Below, in pieces: positions 1-5,909 of a stretch of 20,877 nucleotides of DNA. This DNA is from Methanocella sp. (GTDB taxonomy: Archaea > Halobacteriota > Methanocellia > Methanocellales > Methanocellaceae). The notes beneath the pieces were generated by a model, which was not told the DNA's origin, ran no database searches, and was given only the letters and a program-made list of their open reading frames with translations. The stretch's first letter is position 1. Each line of letters starts with the position of its first letter. The translations under genes were made by a program, and so were the position numbers. The stretch lies in assembly GCF_035506375.1 (NCBI RefSeq), contig NZ_DATJPM010000058.1, positions 1 to 20,877 of the forward strand, given 5' to 3'.

Positions 1-617
1 TTCTTCGGGTCGAGGGCGTACAGCGGCTTATAGGGCGGAAGGAACTCGTCCACCATCTTCTGGTCCAATAGCTCTACGGGCTCGTACGTATGGGTGATGA
101 GGAAACCGTCCAGGTTGACCATGACGGGCAGGAGCACCCGGTGGTCCTCGCCGATCTTGTAGGCCTGGACGATCATGTCCGCGGCCTCCTGGCTATCTTC
201 GGCCCAGAGCTGGATCCAGCCGTTATCCCTCGCCGATATGGCGTCCTGGTGGTCGTTCCAGATCGACAGCGGCGCCGATACGGCGCGGTTGGCCATGGCG
301 ATGACGCAGGGCAGGCGTAAGCCGGCAATCGCAAACAATACCTCGTACATCAGTACGGCGCCCTGGCTCGACGTGGCGCTGAACGAGCGCGCCCCGGCGG
401 CCTCGGCCCCCTGGATCATGGAAGCGGCCGAGAACTCGCTCTCGGTCCTCACGTACTCGCAATTCTGCAGGTCCCCGTCGGCGATCATCTGGGAGATGTC
501 CTCCACGATGTGCGTCTGGGGGGTGATCGGGTAAGCGGACACCACGGCTGGCCGGCAGGCCTTCGCCGCCTCCGCCACCGCCATGGAGCCTTCGATGACT
601 GCCATTTTTCCGGCCAT
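1..617 (-). CDS. porA: Pyruvate:ferredoxin oxidoreductase alpha subunit (3' end off window)
   Basis: This is the alpha subunit of pyruvate:ferredoxin oxidoreductase, which interconverts pyruvate plus CoA with acetyl-CoA plus CO2 using ferredoxin in the cytoplasm. The ATG at 617 reads MAGKMAVIEGSMAVAEAAKA and continues open through 205 codons to the left edge, so the C-terminal part is missing. Typical PorA segments are visible: SAYPITPQTHIVEDI near residue 28, and RAVSAPLSIWNDHQD near residue 125, where the substrate domain is usually conserved. A clear AAAAGGAGG ribosome site precedes the ATG. The start overlaps the porD stop by one base (TAATG), so translation is probably coupled. A porB gene is expected just beyond the left edge, which is inference. 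Related 2-oxoacid oxidoreductases are possible, but the PorD partner favours pyruvate. Confidence 0.93.
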   Translation of the reverse strand, partial: MAGKMAVIEGSMAVAEAAKACRPAVVSAYPITPQTHIVEDISQMIADGDLQNCEYVRTESEFSAASMIQGAEAAGARSFSATSSQGAVLMYEVLFAIAGLRLPCVIAMANRAVSAPLSIWNDHQDAISARDNGWIQLWAEDSQEAADMIVQAYKIGEDHRVLLPVMVNLDGFLITHTYEPVELLDQKMVDEFLPPYKPLYALDPK

Positions 618-901
618 TACTTTTCCTCCTTTTCCATGTTAATTGCATCCACGGGGCACTCGAACGCGCAGACGCCGCAGCCCTTACAGTAATCGTAATC
701 CACACAGAATTTCTTTTTCTTGCCGTCGTGGGCGCACTCGTATGGCGCCCCGTCCGGGCACGAGTCTGCACAGCGCTTACAGCCGATGCACTTCTCGTGG
801 TCGATGACGGCCCGGAAGGTCCTCCAGCCGCCCGTGTGATAATTCAAAGTACCGCCCGGCTTGCCCACCAGGCCGACCGTTAATCGATCTCTCTTGACCA
901 T
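617..901 (-). CDS. porD: Pyruvate:ferredoxin oxidoreductase delta subunit, 2[4Fe-4S] ferredoxin
   Basis: This 94-residue protein is the ferredoxin-like electron-transfer subunit of the PorGDAB complex. It has two classical [4Fe-4S] motifs, CIGCKRCADSCP (about residues 38-49) and CKGCGVCAFECP (about 72-83). They are separated by a lysine-rich loop. The N-terminal stretch GGTLNYHTGGWRTFRAVID is characteristic of PorD rather than a free ferredoxin. The ATG start at 901 lies four bases after the porG stop, and the AGGTGAGGT ribosome site overlaps that stop. The gene is tightly embedded between porG and porA in one operon. The subunit assignment is secure; the exact 2-oxoacid substrate rests on family resemblance. 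Confidence 0.93.
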   Translation of the reverse strand: MVKRDRLTVGLVGKPGGTLNYHTGGWRTFRAVIDHEKCIGCKRCADSCPDGAPYECAHDGKKKKFCVDYDYCKGCGVCAFECPVDAINMEKEEK

Positions 902-905
902 GACC

Positions 906-1445
906 TCACCTGCTCATGAGCTCGTAGGCCTTTTTCACGGCCTCGACGTTCTTTTCCCCGATCTTTCCCGGGAAGCGGTCCTTGACGGCCTTGTTGACCG
1001 ACTCCAGCCGGATCTGGCCCGTGGCGCCCGCGAAAGCGCCTAGCAGCGCCGTATTCACGATGGGCTTGCCTATTATGCTGATGGCGAGCGTGGTGGCGTC
1101 GATGGTCTTGACCTTCGCCGGGGTGCTCAGCTTTAGCTCCTCCGGCGCCTTCTCAGTGTTAATTATAACGAGCCCGTCTTTCTTCATGCCACTGGCCACG
1201 TCGACGCCCGGCAATAAAGAAGGGTCCTGCACGATGACGTAGTCCGGCTCGTAGATCTGGCTTCTCACCCGTATTTTCTTGTCGGATATCCGCGCGAACG
1301 CCGTCACGGGGGCGCCTCGCCTTTCCGTTCCGAAGTAGGGGAAGGCCTGGCTCCATTTGCCGTCCTCGAAGGCGGCGACCGCTATGAGCTCGGCCGCAGT
1401 GACGGATCCCTGACCGCCGCGCCCGTGTATTCGAATCTCTTTCAA
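906..1445 (-). CDS. porG: Pyruvate:ferredoxin oxidoreductase gamma subunit
   Basis: This 179-residue protein is the gamma subunit (called PorC or PorG) of the 2-oxoacid:ferredoxin oxidoreductase, normal in length for the family. The N-terminus carries the conserved HGRGGQGSVTAAELIA motif at residues 7-22, and FPYFGTERRGAPVTAFARI follows at about 36-54, both typical of the gamma domain. It is the first gene of the porG-porD-porA operon. The start is a TTG at 1445, supported by a strong GGAGG seven bases upstream and by the domain beginning immediately after it. No in-frame ATG fits better. The AT-rich region upstream of 1460 should contain the operon promoter. Confidence 0.92.
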   Translation of the reverse strand: MKEIRIHGRGGQGSVTAAELIAVAAFEDGKWSQAFPYFGTERRGAPVTAFARISDKKIRVRSQIYEPDYVIVQDPSLLPGVDVASGMKKDGLVIINTEKAPEELKLSTPAKVKTIDATTLAISIIGKPIVNTALLGAFAGATGQIRLESVNKAVKDRFPGKIGEKNVEAVKKAYELMSR

Positions 1446-1497
1446 CTTCCGTCCTCCGTATGTAGCTAGATATGAAAGTTCTTAATGATTTTACATG

Positions 1498-1522
1498 TAC
1501 AATATCTCTACGCCTAAATAAG
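1498..1522 (-). promoter_or_regulatory. Candidate por operon promoter
   Basis: Two AT-rich TATA-like stretches read on the minus strand as CTTATTTAGG (1513-1522) and AGATATTGTAC (near 1497-1507). Either would place a transcript start roughly 30-45 bases before the TTG of porG, leaving room for its GGAGG site. The call is based on spacing and composition only. Confidence 0.3.
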
Positions 1523-1559
1523 CCTTGTGAGATTATCGACAACTGTTAATTAATTTCAG

Positions 1560-1803
1560 CTGCTTTTTGGACAACTCTATCATAAAAGTATAAAAAAATA
1601 ATAGGCTATAATGAGCTTGACGTTTTGTTTTTTTCAAGTAAAAAAGCGAACACGGGCGTAATATGACCATGAGTGTATTATTGGTGCCTGTATTCGTCAT
1701 TTGACGATGGAATTAATATGAACTTTACTACCTGTTGCTACCTGACACTCGATGGTCAGGCAGTCTGGCAGACGAACGATGGTCAGGCACCCATCTTTTT
1801 TTA
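1560..1803 (+). other. Gene-free AT-rich stretch with hairpins and T-run; possible small RNA
   Basis: The 450 bases between porG and the permease hold no convincing gene. On the plus strand a TATA-like stretch lies near 1588-1604. It is followed by a dyad TCGTCA-TT-TGACGA at 1694-1707, a hairpin CCTGAC-N8-GTCAGG at 1741-1760, and a small GTCT-GGC-AGAC hairpin at about 1763-1773. A 13-base direct repeat CGATGGTCAGGCA occurs at 1750-1762 and 1777-1789. Seven Ts at 1796-1802 could serve as an archaeal terminator. This layout would suit a small structured RNA of roughly 150-180 bases, but no known RNA family was recognised and the call is speculative. Confidence 0.25.
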
Positions 1804-1814
1804 TTAAGACTATA

Positions 1815-1871
1815 GGGGACTCCGCTTCGCTTCGCTGGACAAGAGCGCTCCGTGCGGCTTCGTGAGACCCC
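1815..1871 (+). repeat. Short dispersed repeat, copy 1 (GGGGACT...AGACCCC)
   Basis: The element starts GGGGACT (1815-1821) and ends AGACCCC (1865-1871), which are 7-base imperfect inverted ends (6 of 7 match). Just inside is CGCTTCGCTTCGC. The first 21 bases match a second copy (4527-4547) on the opposite strand at 20 of 21 positions. TATTAAG lies just before it, as it does before the partial copy at the right edge. It sits downstream of the permease stop. It resembles a small palindromic intergenic repeat or MITE-like relic; no transposase is nearby. Confidence 0.6.
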
Positions 1872-1895
1872 CAAGCTTAAAATATGCTCGCAATA

Positions 1896-3317
1896 CTATT
1901 TCTTGCTCACGAGTTCTACGGCCTTTTCCATGCTTAGCCGGCTGTGGCGATAGCCATAGCCAAAATAGATGATGAGCCCGAAGCAGAACCAGAGCAGGAA
2001 CCGTATCCAGGTGGCCTGGGGCAGCATGAGCATGAGGATGGCGCACATGATGACGGCGAGCGGCGCCACGATATGTATGGCGGGGGCCCTGAAGGGCCTG
2101 GGCAGGTCCGGCAGCTTATAGCGCAGGACTAAGACGCCGATGGCCGAGAGGATGAAGGCAAAGAGCGTGCCGATATTGACCAGCTCCGCTAAAATCTGTA
2201 TCGGCACCAGCCCGGCCACTATCGCAGCCATGCACGCCGATACGAGCGTGACCATATAGGGCGTGCCATACTTCGGGTGGAGCTTGCTGACCCAGTCGGG
2301 CAGGAAACCGTCCCGGGACATGGCGAACACTATCCTGGTCTGGCCGTACATCATGACGAGCAAAACCGTGGTGATCCCCGCGATCGCGCCGACGGCTATG
2401 ATGGCCGAGCCGAGACGGTAGCCGACCGCCGATAGCGCGTAGGCGACCGGGTCCGAGACGTTTAATTGATCATAGGGCACCAGGCCGGTGAGCAGGCCGG
2501 ACACGGCCACATATAGAACGGTACAGATCAATAGCGAGCCGATGATGCCGACGGGCAGGGACCTGCCCGGGTTATTGCTTTCCTCGGCCGTAGTCGACAT
2601 GGCGTCGAACCCTAAGAAGGCCGTAAAAATGATGGCCGCGCCCGCCATCACGCCCTGGAACCCGTACGGCAGGAACGGCGTCCAGTTGGCGGGATTTACC
2701 TTTGGCGCGGCAAGGATGATGAAGATGAAGATGACGGCCAGCTTTACGAAGACTATGATCCGGTTTACGGTCGCGCTCTCCTTCGTGCCCCGTATCAGTA
2801 AAAACCCGATAAGAAGGGGTATGAACATCGCCGGCAGGTTGACCAGGCCCCCCGTTTCCGGCGACGATATCAGGTACTGGGGAATGTTGATGCCCCCTGA
2901 ATTGAGGATGCTCACCATGTACCCTGACCAGCCCGAGGAGACCATGCAGACGGAGAAAAAGTATTCCAGGATGAGGTCCCATCCCACGACCCAGGCGACG
3001 ATCTCGCCCAGCGCGGCATAGGTATACGTATACGTGCTCCCCGCCACGGGGACCATGGAGGCCAGTTCCGAGTAGATGAGGGCGACCAGTACGCAGGCAA
3101 TAGCGCTGATGATAAAAGAAAGAACGATGCCCGGCCCGGCATAATTTGCCGCAGCTACGCCGGTCAGGACGAAGATGCCGGCGCCGATGATGGCGCCGAT
3201 GCCCATGAGCATAATGTCCAGCGTATTCAGGGTCTTCTTTAAGCCCTTCTTATCTGCCATTTCCTTAAGCTGGTCGACGCTTTTAGTCCTGAAGAGCTCT
3301 GCGATGAAGGGTAACAA
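1896..3317 (-). CDS. APC-superfamily amino acid permease (cationic amino acid transporter type)
   Basis: This 473-residue integral membrane protein belongs to the amino acid/polyamine/organocation superfamily and most resembles the CAT/YfnA-like branch. It probably imports an amino acid across the cytoplasmic membrane by cation coupling. The hallmark GIGAIIGAGIFVLTG lies at residues 39-53 in the first membrane helix, after a soluble N-terminal tail (FRTKSVDQLKEMADKKGLKKTL). About 12-13 hydrophobic segments follow, including GFDAMSTTAEESNNPGRSLP in the middle, which is typical of the family. The start is a TTG at 3317: an in-frame TAG lies three codons upstream, an AGGT precedes it, and homologs keep the FRTKS segment, which excludes the internal ATG at 3257. 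The substrate cannot be read from sequence. It appears to be transcribed alone. Confidence 0.9.
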   Translation of the reverse strand: MLPFIAELFRTKSVDQLKEMADKKGLKKTLNTLDIMLMGIGAIIGAGIFVLTGVAAANYAGPGIVLSFIISAIACVLVALIYSELASMVPVAGSTYTYTYAALGEIVAWVVGWDLILEYFFSVCMVSSGWSGYMVSILNSGGINIPQYLISSPETGGLVNLPAMFIPLLIGFLLIRGTKESATVNRIIVFVKLAVIFIFIILAAPKVNPANWTPFLPYGFQGVMAGAAIIFTAFLGFDAMSTTAEESNNPGRSLPVGIIGSLLICTVLYVAVSGLLTGLVPYDQLNVSDPVAYALSAVGYRLGSAIIAVGAIAGITTVLLVMMYGQTRIVFAMSRDGFLPDWVSKLHPKYGTPYMVTLVSACMAAIVAGLVPIQILAELVNIGTLFAFILSAIGVLVLRYKLPDLPRPFRAPAIHIVAPLAVIMCAILMLMLPQATWIRFLLWFCFGLIIYFGYGYRHSRLSMEKAVELVSKK

Positions 3318-3347
3318 GGCAACCTAATTAGTGGTTTTTTCCATTTG

Positions 3348-3370
3348 CTATATTTAGCTTATCATATATT
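3348..3370 (-). promoter_or_regulatory. Candidate promoter of the APC permease
   Basis: On the minus strand two TATA-like boxes, AATATATGAT (3361-3370) and TAAATATAGC (3348-3357), lie 35-50 bases before the TTG start. Either would give a short leader that contains the AGGT site. Positions fit archaeal promoter spacing. Confidence 0.35.
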
Positions 3371-3450
3371 CGTCAAACTATCCTGATAGATAAAGAAATC
3401 AGGCGACATCCACAGGAAAACGAACGATTAAAACTATTTATGATAAGTAG

Positions 3451-3555
3451 TGTCGGAGGGGGGATCCGAACCCCCGACCTCCGGATGTCTCAGGTTATGG
3501 CATTGTTATAATACCCTATGAGTCCGACGCCCTAACCAGACTAGGCCACTCCGAC
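3451..3555 (-). tRNA. tRNA-Met (anticodon CAT) with a 30-base intron
   Basis: The minus strand folds into a full tRNA. The acceptor is GTCGGAG paired with CTCCGAC, and the D stem is GCCT with GGGC. The anticodon stem is TCGGA with TCCGG around the loop CTCATAA. The T arm is GGGGG-TTCGGAT-CCCCC and the discriminator base is A. The mature length is 75 bases once the intron (3487-3516) is removed. The anticodon CAT is at 3518-3520. No CCA is encoded. The anticodon alone also fits tRNA-Ile2 (modified C34). Elongator tRNA-Met is preferred because it commonly carries an intron at this position in archaea. An initiator is less likely. Confidence 0.9.
3487..3516 (-). other. tRNA intron at position 37/38 with bulge-helix-bulge
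   Basis: A central four-pair helix forms between CTCA (exon bases 32-35) and TGAG near the intron's 3' end. It is flanked by three-base bulges TAG and ACA. Cutting after the second base of each bulge gives exactly the canonical 37/38 intron and restores the loop CTCATAA. The inner helix begins GGT/ACC. This is the standard substrate for the archaeal splicing endonuclease. Confidence 0.88.
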
Positions 3556-3579
3556 ATCACGATTTGGCATGCTAATGAG

Positions 3580-3588
3580 TATATCAAA
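3580..3588 (-). promoter_or_regulatory. Candidate TATA box of the tRNA gene
   Basis: TTTGATATA on the minus strand lies about 28 bases before the first tRNA base, the usual spacing for an archaeal promoter with a very short 5' leader. Confidence 0.5.
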
Positions 3589-3618
3589 TGATATAACTTT
3601 TACGGTTTCCGCATGCGG

Positions 3619-4311
3619 CTACTTTTTCCTTTCGAGGCGCTCGACACGGTCCTCGTAGCCGATATAGACTACGTCGGCGTTGGTAAAAATCCCGTGCTCC
3701 ACCAGGCCGGGTATCTGCGAGAGCTTCTCGGCGAGCAGGGCCGGCTTGTTGATGGGGCCGAAGTCGCAGTCCATGATGAAGTTGCCGTTATCCGAAATGA
3801 CCGGGCCGTCCTTGCCAGATCCCGTCCTTATCGTGCACTTGCCGCCCAGGGCCTCGATCTTCTTCTCCACGAGCCTGCGGGCGTACGGTAAAACTTCAAC
3901 GGGCACGCTCCGGCTGAGCACGTCCTTCAGCTTATTGCCGTCGATGACAACGGCGAACATTTTCGAAGAGCAGGAGACGACCTTCTCTCTCGTATGGGCC
4001 GCTCCGCCGCCCTTGATGACGTTCAAAGCAGAATCCACCTGGTCGGCGCCGTCGATGTCGACGTCCAGCCCGGGGCACTCGGCGAGCGTCGAAAGTGGAA
4101 TGCCGCACTCGATGGCCAGCGCCTCGGCCGCGTACGACGTGGGCACGCCCACGATGTCCAGGCCCTCTTCGACCCTCCGGCCCAGCTCTCGTATCGCGTA
4201 GGCCGTGGTAGAGCCCGTCCCCAGGCCCACCGCCATCCCATCCTCCACCAGCTCGCACGCCTTCACGGCCGCGTTCTTTCTCGCCAGGTCGCTGCCCGAA
4301 TGGTCCTTCAT
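3619..4311 (-). CDS. rpiA: Ribose-5-phosphate isomerase A
   Basis: This 230-residue cytoplasmic enzyme interconverts ribose 5-phosphate and ribulose 5-phosphate, supplying ribose for nucleotides. The signature segments are all present: GLGTGSTT at residues 29-36 (phosphate binding), DGADQVD at 87-93 and KGGGAAHTREK at 100-110. By alignment with E. coli RpiA (offset about six), Asp87, Asp90, Lys100 and Glu109 correspond to the active-site Asp81, Asp84, Lys94 and Glu103. Length is normal. The ATG at 4311 has no clear ribosome site, so the message may have a very short leader. A perfect ten-base palindrome CCGCATGCGG (3609-3618) directly follows the TAG stop. The gene stands alone between the tRNA and a repeat-filled spacer. 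Confidence 0.95.
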   Translation of the reverse strand: MKDHSGSDLARKNAAVKACELVEDGMAVGLGTGSTTAYAIRELGRRVEEGLDIVGVPTSYAAEALAIECGIPLSTLAECPGLDVDIDGADQVDSALNVIKGGGAAHTREKVVSCSSKMFAVVIDGNKLKDVLSRSVPVEVLPYARRLVEKKIEALGGKCTIRTGSGKDGPVISDNGNFIMDCDFGPINKPALLAEKLSQIPGLVEHGIFTNADVVYIGYEDRVERLERKK

Positions 4312-4353
4312 ACGAGAACATAATCGCCGGATAAATGAAAAAACCTTGCGGTT

Positions 4354-4643
4354 TCACCACAATGGTCACGATGGCTTTTATTTTCACCACAGCGGTTCAC
4401 AGTGGCCACAGAGGATTCTATTTTATTCACCATAGTGGTCCACAGAGGCCACAGTGGTCTTTTTAATATTATCAGAGGCATCACAGAGGTAGACTGAGCC
4501 CGAACAACGGGCGGGGTCTGCGAGGGGCGAAGCGAAGCGAAGTCCCCTTCAGCATATAAAAATCCTCTGTGGCCACTGTGGACCACTGTGGTGAAAACAG
4601 AATCCTCTGTGGCCTCTGTGGTGAGCCCACTGTGCACCGGTGG
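4354..4643. repeat. CCACAGAGG/CCACAGTGG repeat array forming a large inverted repeat
   Basis: Essentially the whole spacer between rpiA and the moaD-like gene consists of degenerate units such as CCACAGAGG, CCACAGTGG and TTCACCAC. The units on the left (about 4354-4457) and right (about 4564-4643) are in opposite orientation. The best-matched arms are 4406-4457 and the reverse complement of 4564-4612, with about 45 of 49 positions identical plus a 3-base insertion. Between the arms are a GCCCG-AACAA-CGGGC hairpin (4498-4512) and copy 2 of the dispersed GGGGTCT element. No gene is present. Transcribed, the arms would make a very long hairpin. Confidence 0.85.
4513..4547 (-). repeat. Short dispersed repeat, copy 2 (GGGGTCT...AGTCCCC)
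   Basis: This 35-base element has perfect-length inverted ends GGGGTCT (4513-4519) and AGTCCCC (4541-4547), matching at 6 of 7 positions. The interior GCGAAGCGAAGCGA is the reverse complement of the interior of copy 1. It is about 22 bases shorter than copy 1 and lies inside the loop of the inverted repeat at 4354-4643. Confidence 0.6.
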
Positions 4644-4907
4644 TTACCCGCCGGAGACTGGCGGGAAGATTGCGAGCTCATCGCCGTCTTTTAACTTATC
4701 CGCGGGCTCGGCCTTCCTGCCGTTGACGAGAACGTTGACGTAAGGCTTAAGGCCGCCCTCGTGGAGCATGAGCGGGCCCAGGGACGGATAGAGAGATATC
4801 AAGGCGAGCACTGCTGCCATCACGTTATCGCCGTTCATCGATAGAGACACGTCCTTCTTTCCCACCGCCTCGCGAAAGTTCGCGAACAGTCTCACGCTTA
4901 TCTTCAT
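4644..4907 (-). CDS. MoaD/ThiS/SAMP-family sulfur-carrier protein
   Basis: This is an 87-residue ubiquitin-fold protein that probably carries sulfur as a C-terminal thiocarboxylate, either as the small subunit of molybdopterin synthase or as an archaeal small modifier protein. It starts MKISVRLFANFREAVGKKDV and ends GDELAIFPPVSGG, the diglycine tail and FPPVSGG ending being the family hallmark. A TATA box 25-30 bases before the ATG at 4907 supports this start. An in-frame ATG 24 codons upstream would place the start inside the neighbouring gene and before the promoter, so it is rejected. No moaE, thiF/moeB or other cofactor gene is adjacent, so the choice between MoaD and SAMP stays open. Confidence 0.85.
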   Translation of the reverse strand: MKISVRLFANFREAVGKKDVSLSMNGDNVMAAVLALISLYPSLGPLMLHEGGLKPYVNVLVNGRKAEPADKLKDGDELAIFPPVSGG

Positions 4908-4930
4908 GATTTTACCCAAAGGCAGCGTCA

Positions 4931-4940
4931 GGATATAAAT
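4931..4940 (-). promoter_or_regulatory. Candidate TATA box of the MoaD-like gene
   Basis: ATTTATATCC on the minus strand lies directly after the stop of the upstream DUF2111-like gene and is centred about 29 bases before the ATG at 4907. That spacing predicts a nearly leaderless transcript and fixes the start. Confidence 0.55.
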
Positions 4941-4944
4941 TTTA

Positions 4945-5319
4945 TCAGCGGTCCCCGACCTGTTTTTGGAGGCTGGCATACTGGTCCATGAGCGCCTTCA
5001 GATCCAGGGAGCCGGTGACGTCCACGACTCCGATGGCGGCCACGGCTTTACCGCCCGACTGGATGGGGGTGACGATGACGGGAATCCCCCTGTAGACGCC
5101 TGAAGCGGGCTGCACTCTGATCGTCTTATTCTCGGCCATGGCCCGTTCCAGCACCGGGCCGGTATAGCTCTTCGATACGACCTTGTCGTCCTCGACTCTG
5201 ACGCCGGGCTTATTCTTGCTGCGTGCGGTGACCGGGAGGCCGAACAGGCGGTGGACGCTGAGGGCGACCTCGGCGAGGTCGTCGGCGGATGAATCTTCCG
5301 TGATACAGATGCGCTGCAT
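4945..5319 (-). CDS. DUF2111-like archaeal protein (paralog A)
   Basis: This 124-residue protein of unknown function resembles the methanogen-associated DUF2111 family; the name is from recollection. It opens ITEDSSADDLAEVALSVHRL, continues with RSKNKPGVRVEDDKVV and has a conserved-looking AAIGVVDVTG near residue 95. It ends in a short polar helix. There is no signal peptide, membrane segment or metal motif, so it is probably a small cytoplasmic domain, perhaps a ligand- or redox-sensing fold (inference). It follows paralog B by eight bases on the same strand and shares both its N-terminal and C-terminal blocks, so the pair looks like a tandem duplication in one operon. No ribosome site is evident before the ATG. 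Confidence 0.8.
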   Translation of the reverse strand: MQRICITEDSSADDLAEVALSVHRLFGLPVTARSKNKPGVRVEDDKVVSKSYTGPVLERAMAENKTIRVQPASGVYRGIPVIVTPIQSGGKAVAAIGVVDVTGSLDLKALMDQYASLQKQVGDR

Positions 5320-5327
5320 AATTAGAG

Positions 5328-5744
5328 TTACTGTCGCCGTAAAATAAAACGTTTATCTACGGGCTCCCAGCCGCCCACCTGTCGCTCGACCCGCTCTTGG
5401 TCGGCGATGAACAGCTCCAGGGACAGTATGCCCAGCGTGTCGATGATTCCGATGGCCGCGATACGCTGGCCTACGGTGTTCAGGATTGCCGAGGCGAACA
5501 TGTTGGCGCCCATGTGCTTCCCCTCGTTAAGGTAGATCTGGCGTATCTCGTCGCCCGAGAACATCGATTCAAGGTGCATGCATTCCCTCGCCGCGATGAT
5601 GAACTCGCCACCGTCGATGAGCACGCCGGTGGAGTTCCTGGTCTTGACCGCGACGGGCATCCTGCCGATCATGTTATGCACCGAGAGGGCGAACAATGCC
5701 AGGTCCTCGATGGATGAATCCGACGAAATTATGGGCATCATCAT
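5328..5744 (-). CDS. DUF2111-like archaeal protein (divergent paralog B)
   Basis: This 138-residue protein is a divergent relative of paralog A. It shares DSS..DLA..ALSVH near the N-terminus, PV....N..GV next, and IAAIGIID..G.L.L then QVG near the C-terminus. The middle third (residues about 45-85) differs, with the TGPVLE segment of A replaced by HLESMFSGDEIRQIY. It begins with three consecutive ATG codons, and the exact one used is uncertain. A TATA box about 25 bases upstream suggests a leaderless message starting at or next to 5744. Function is unknown. It is first in a two-gene operon and divergent from the MarC-like gene. Confidence 0.75.
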   Translation of the reverse strand: MMMPIISSDSSIEDLALFALSVHNMIGRMPVAVKTRNSTGVLIDGGEFIIAARECMHLESMFSGDEIRQIYLNEGKHMGANMFASAILNTVGQRIAAIGIIDTLGILSLELFIADQERVERQVGGWEPVDKRFILRRQ

Positions 5745-5763
5745 AAATATTAATGTATTTACA

Positions 5764-5775
5764 TAAAAATAAATA
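5764..5775 (-). promoter_or_regulatory. Candidate TATA box of the DUF2111-like operon
   Basis: GTATTTATTTTTA on the minus strand is centred about 25 bases before the ATG at 5744, matching the spacing of a leaderless archaeal transcript. Confidence 0.5.
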
Positions 5776-5827
5776 CGATTGAACGAAACTAACTGGCTTT
5801 AATATATTTAAAAGGTCATAATTAAGC

Positions 5828-5844
5828 ATGACAATAAATGTCAT
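5828..5844. promoter_or_regulatory. Candidate operator, ATGACA-N5-TGTCAT
   Basis: A perfect six-base inverted repeat with a five-base spacer lies in the divergent region between the DUF2111-like operon and the MarC-like gene, between their TATA boxes. It has the shape of a dimeric regulator site. No binding protein can be named. Confidence 0.3.
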
Positions 5845-5879
5845 AGATGAAAACATCGTGATGCGAGGCGACGGAAAAA

Positions 5880-5889
5880 CTTTAATAGT
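5880..5889 (+). promoter_or_regulatory. Candidate TATA box of the MarC-like gene
   Basis: CTTTAATAGT is centred 25 bases before the ATG at 5910, consistent with a leaderless transcript. A second TATA-like stretch, TTTAATATATTTAAA, lies near 5799-5813. Confidence 0.45.
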
Positions 5890-5909
5890 AACTAATCGTT
5901 CTGCTATCG

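Noticed and set aside
223..771. A 182-codon minus-strand frame overlapping porD and porA
   Set aside because: It is out of frame with porA and porD, both of which have intact motifs; the product is arginine- and glycine-rich noise.
1663..1704. A 13-codon hydrophobic peptide (MTMSVLLVPVFVI) in the porG-permease spacer
   Set aside because: No ribosome site, very short, and the AT-rich region yields such frames by chance; a leader-peptide role cannot be supported.
3451..3555. Assignment of the CAT tRNA as initiator or tRNA-Ile2
   Set aside because: The anticodon alone cannot decide, but the intron at 37/38 and body sequence fit elongator tRNA-Met better; kept as a stated alternative.
3609..3618. 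Palindrome CCGCATGCGG after the rpiA stop as a terminator
   Set aside because: It is not followed by a T-rich run on the minus strand and ten-base palindromes occur by chance.
4905..4979. A 24-residue N-terminal extension of the MoaD-like protein
   Set aside because: It would begin inside the upstream DUF2111-like gene and upstream of the TATA box at 4931-4940, and homologs begin at the MKISVRLFA segment.
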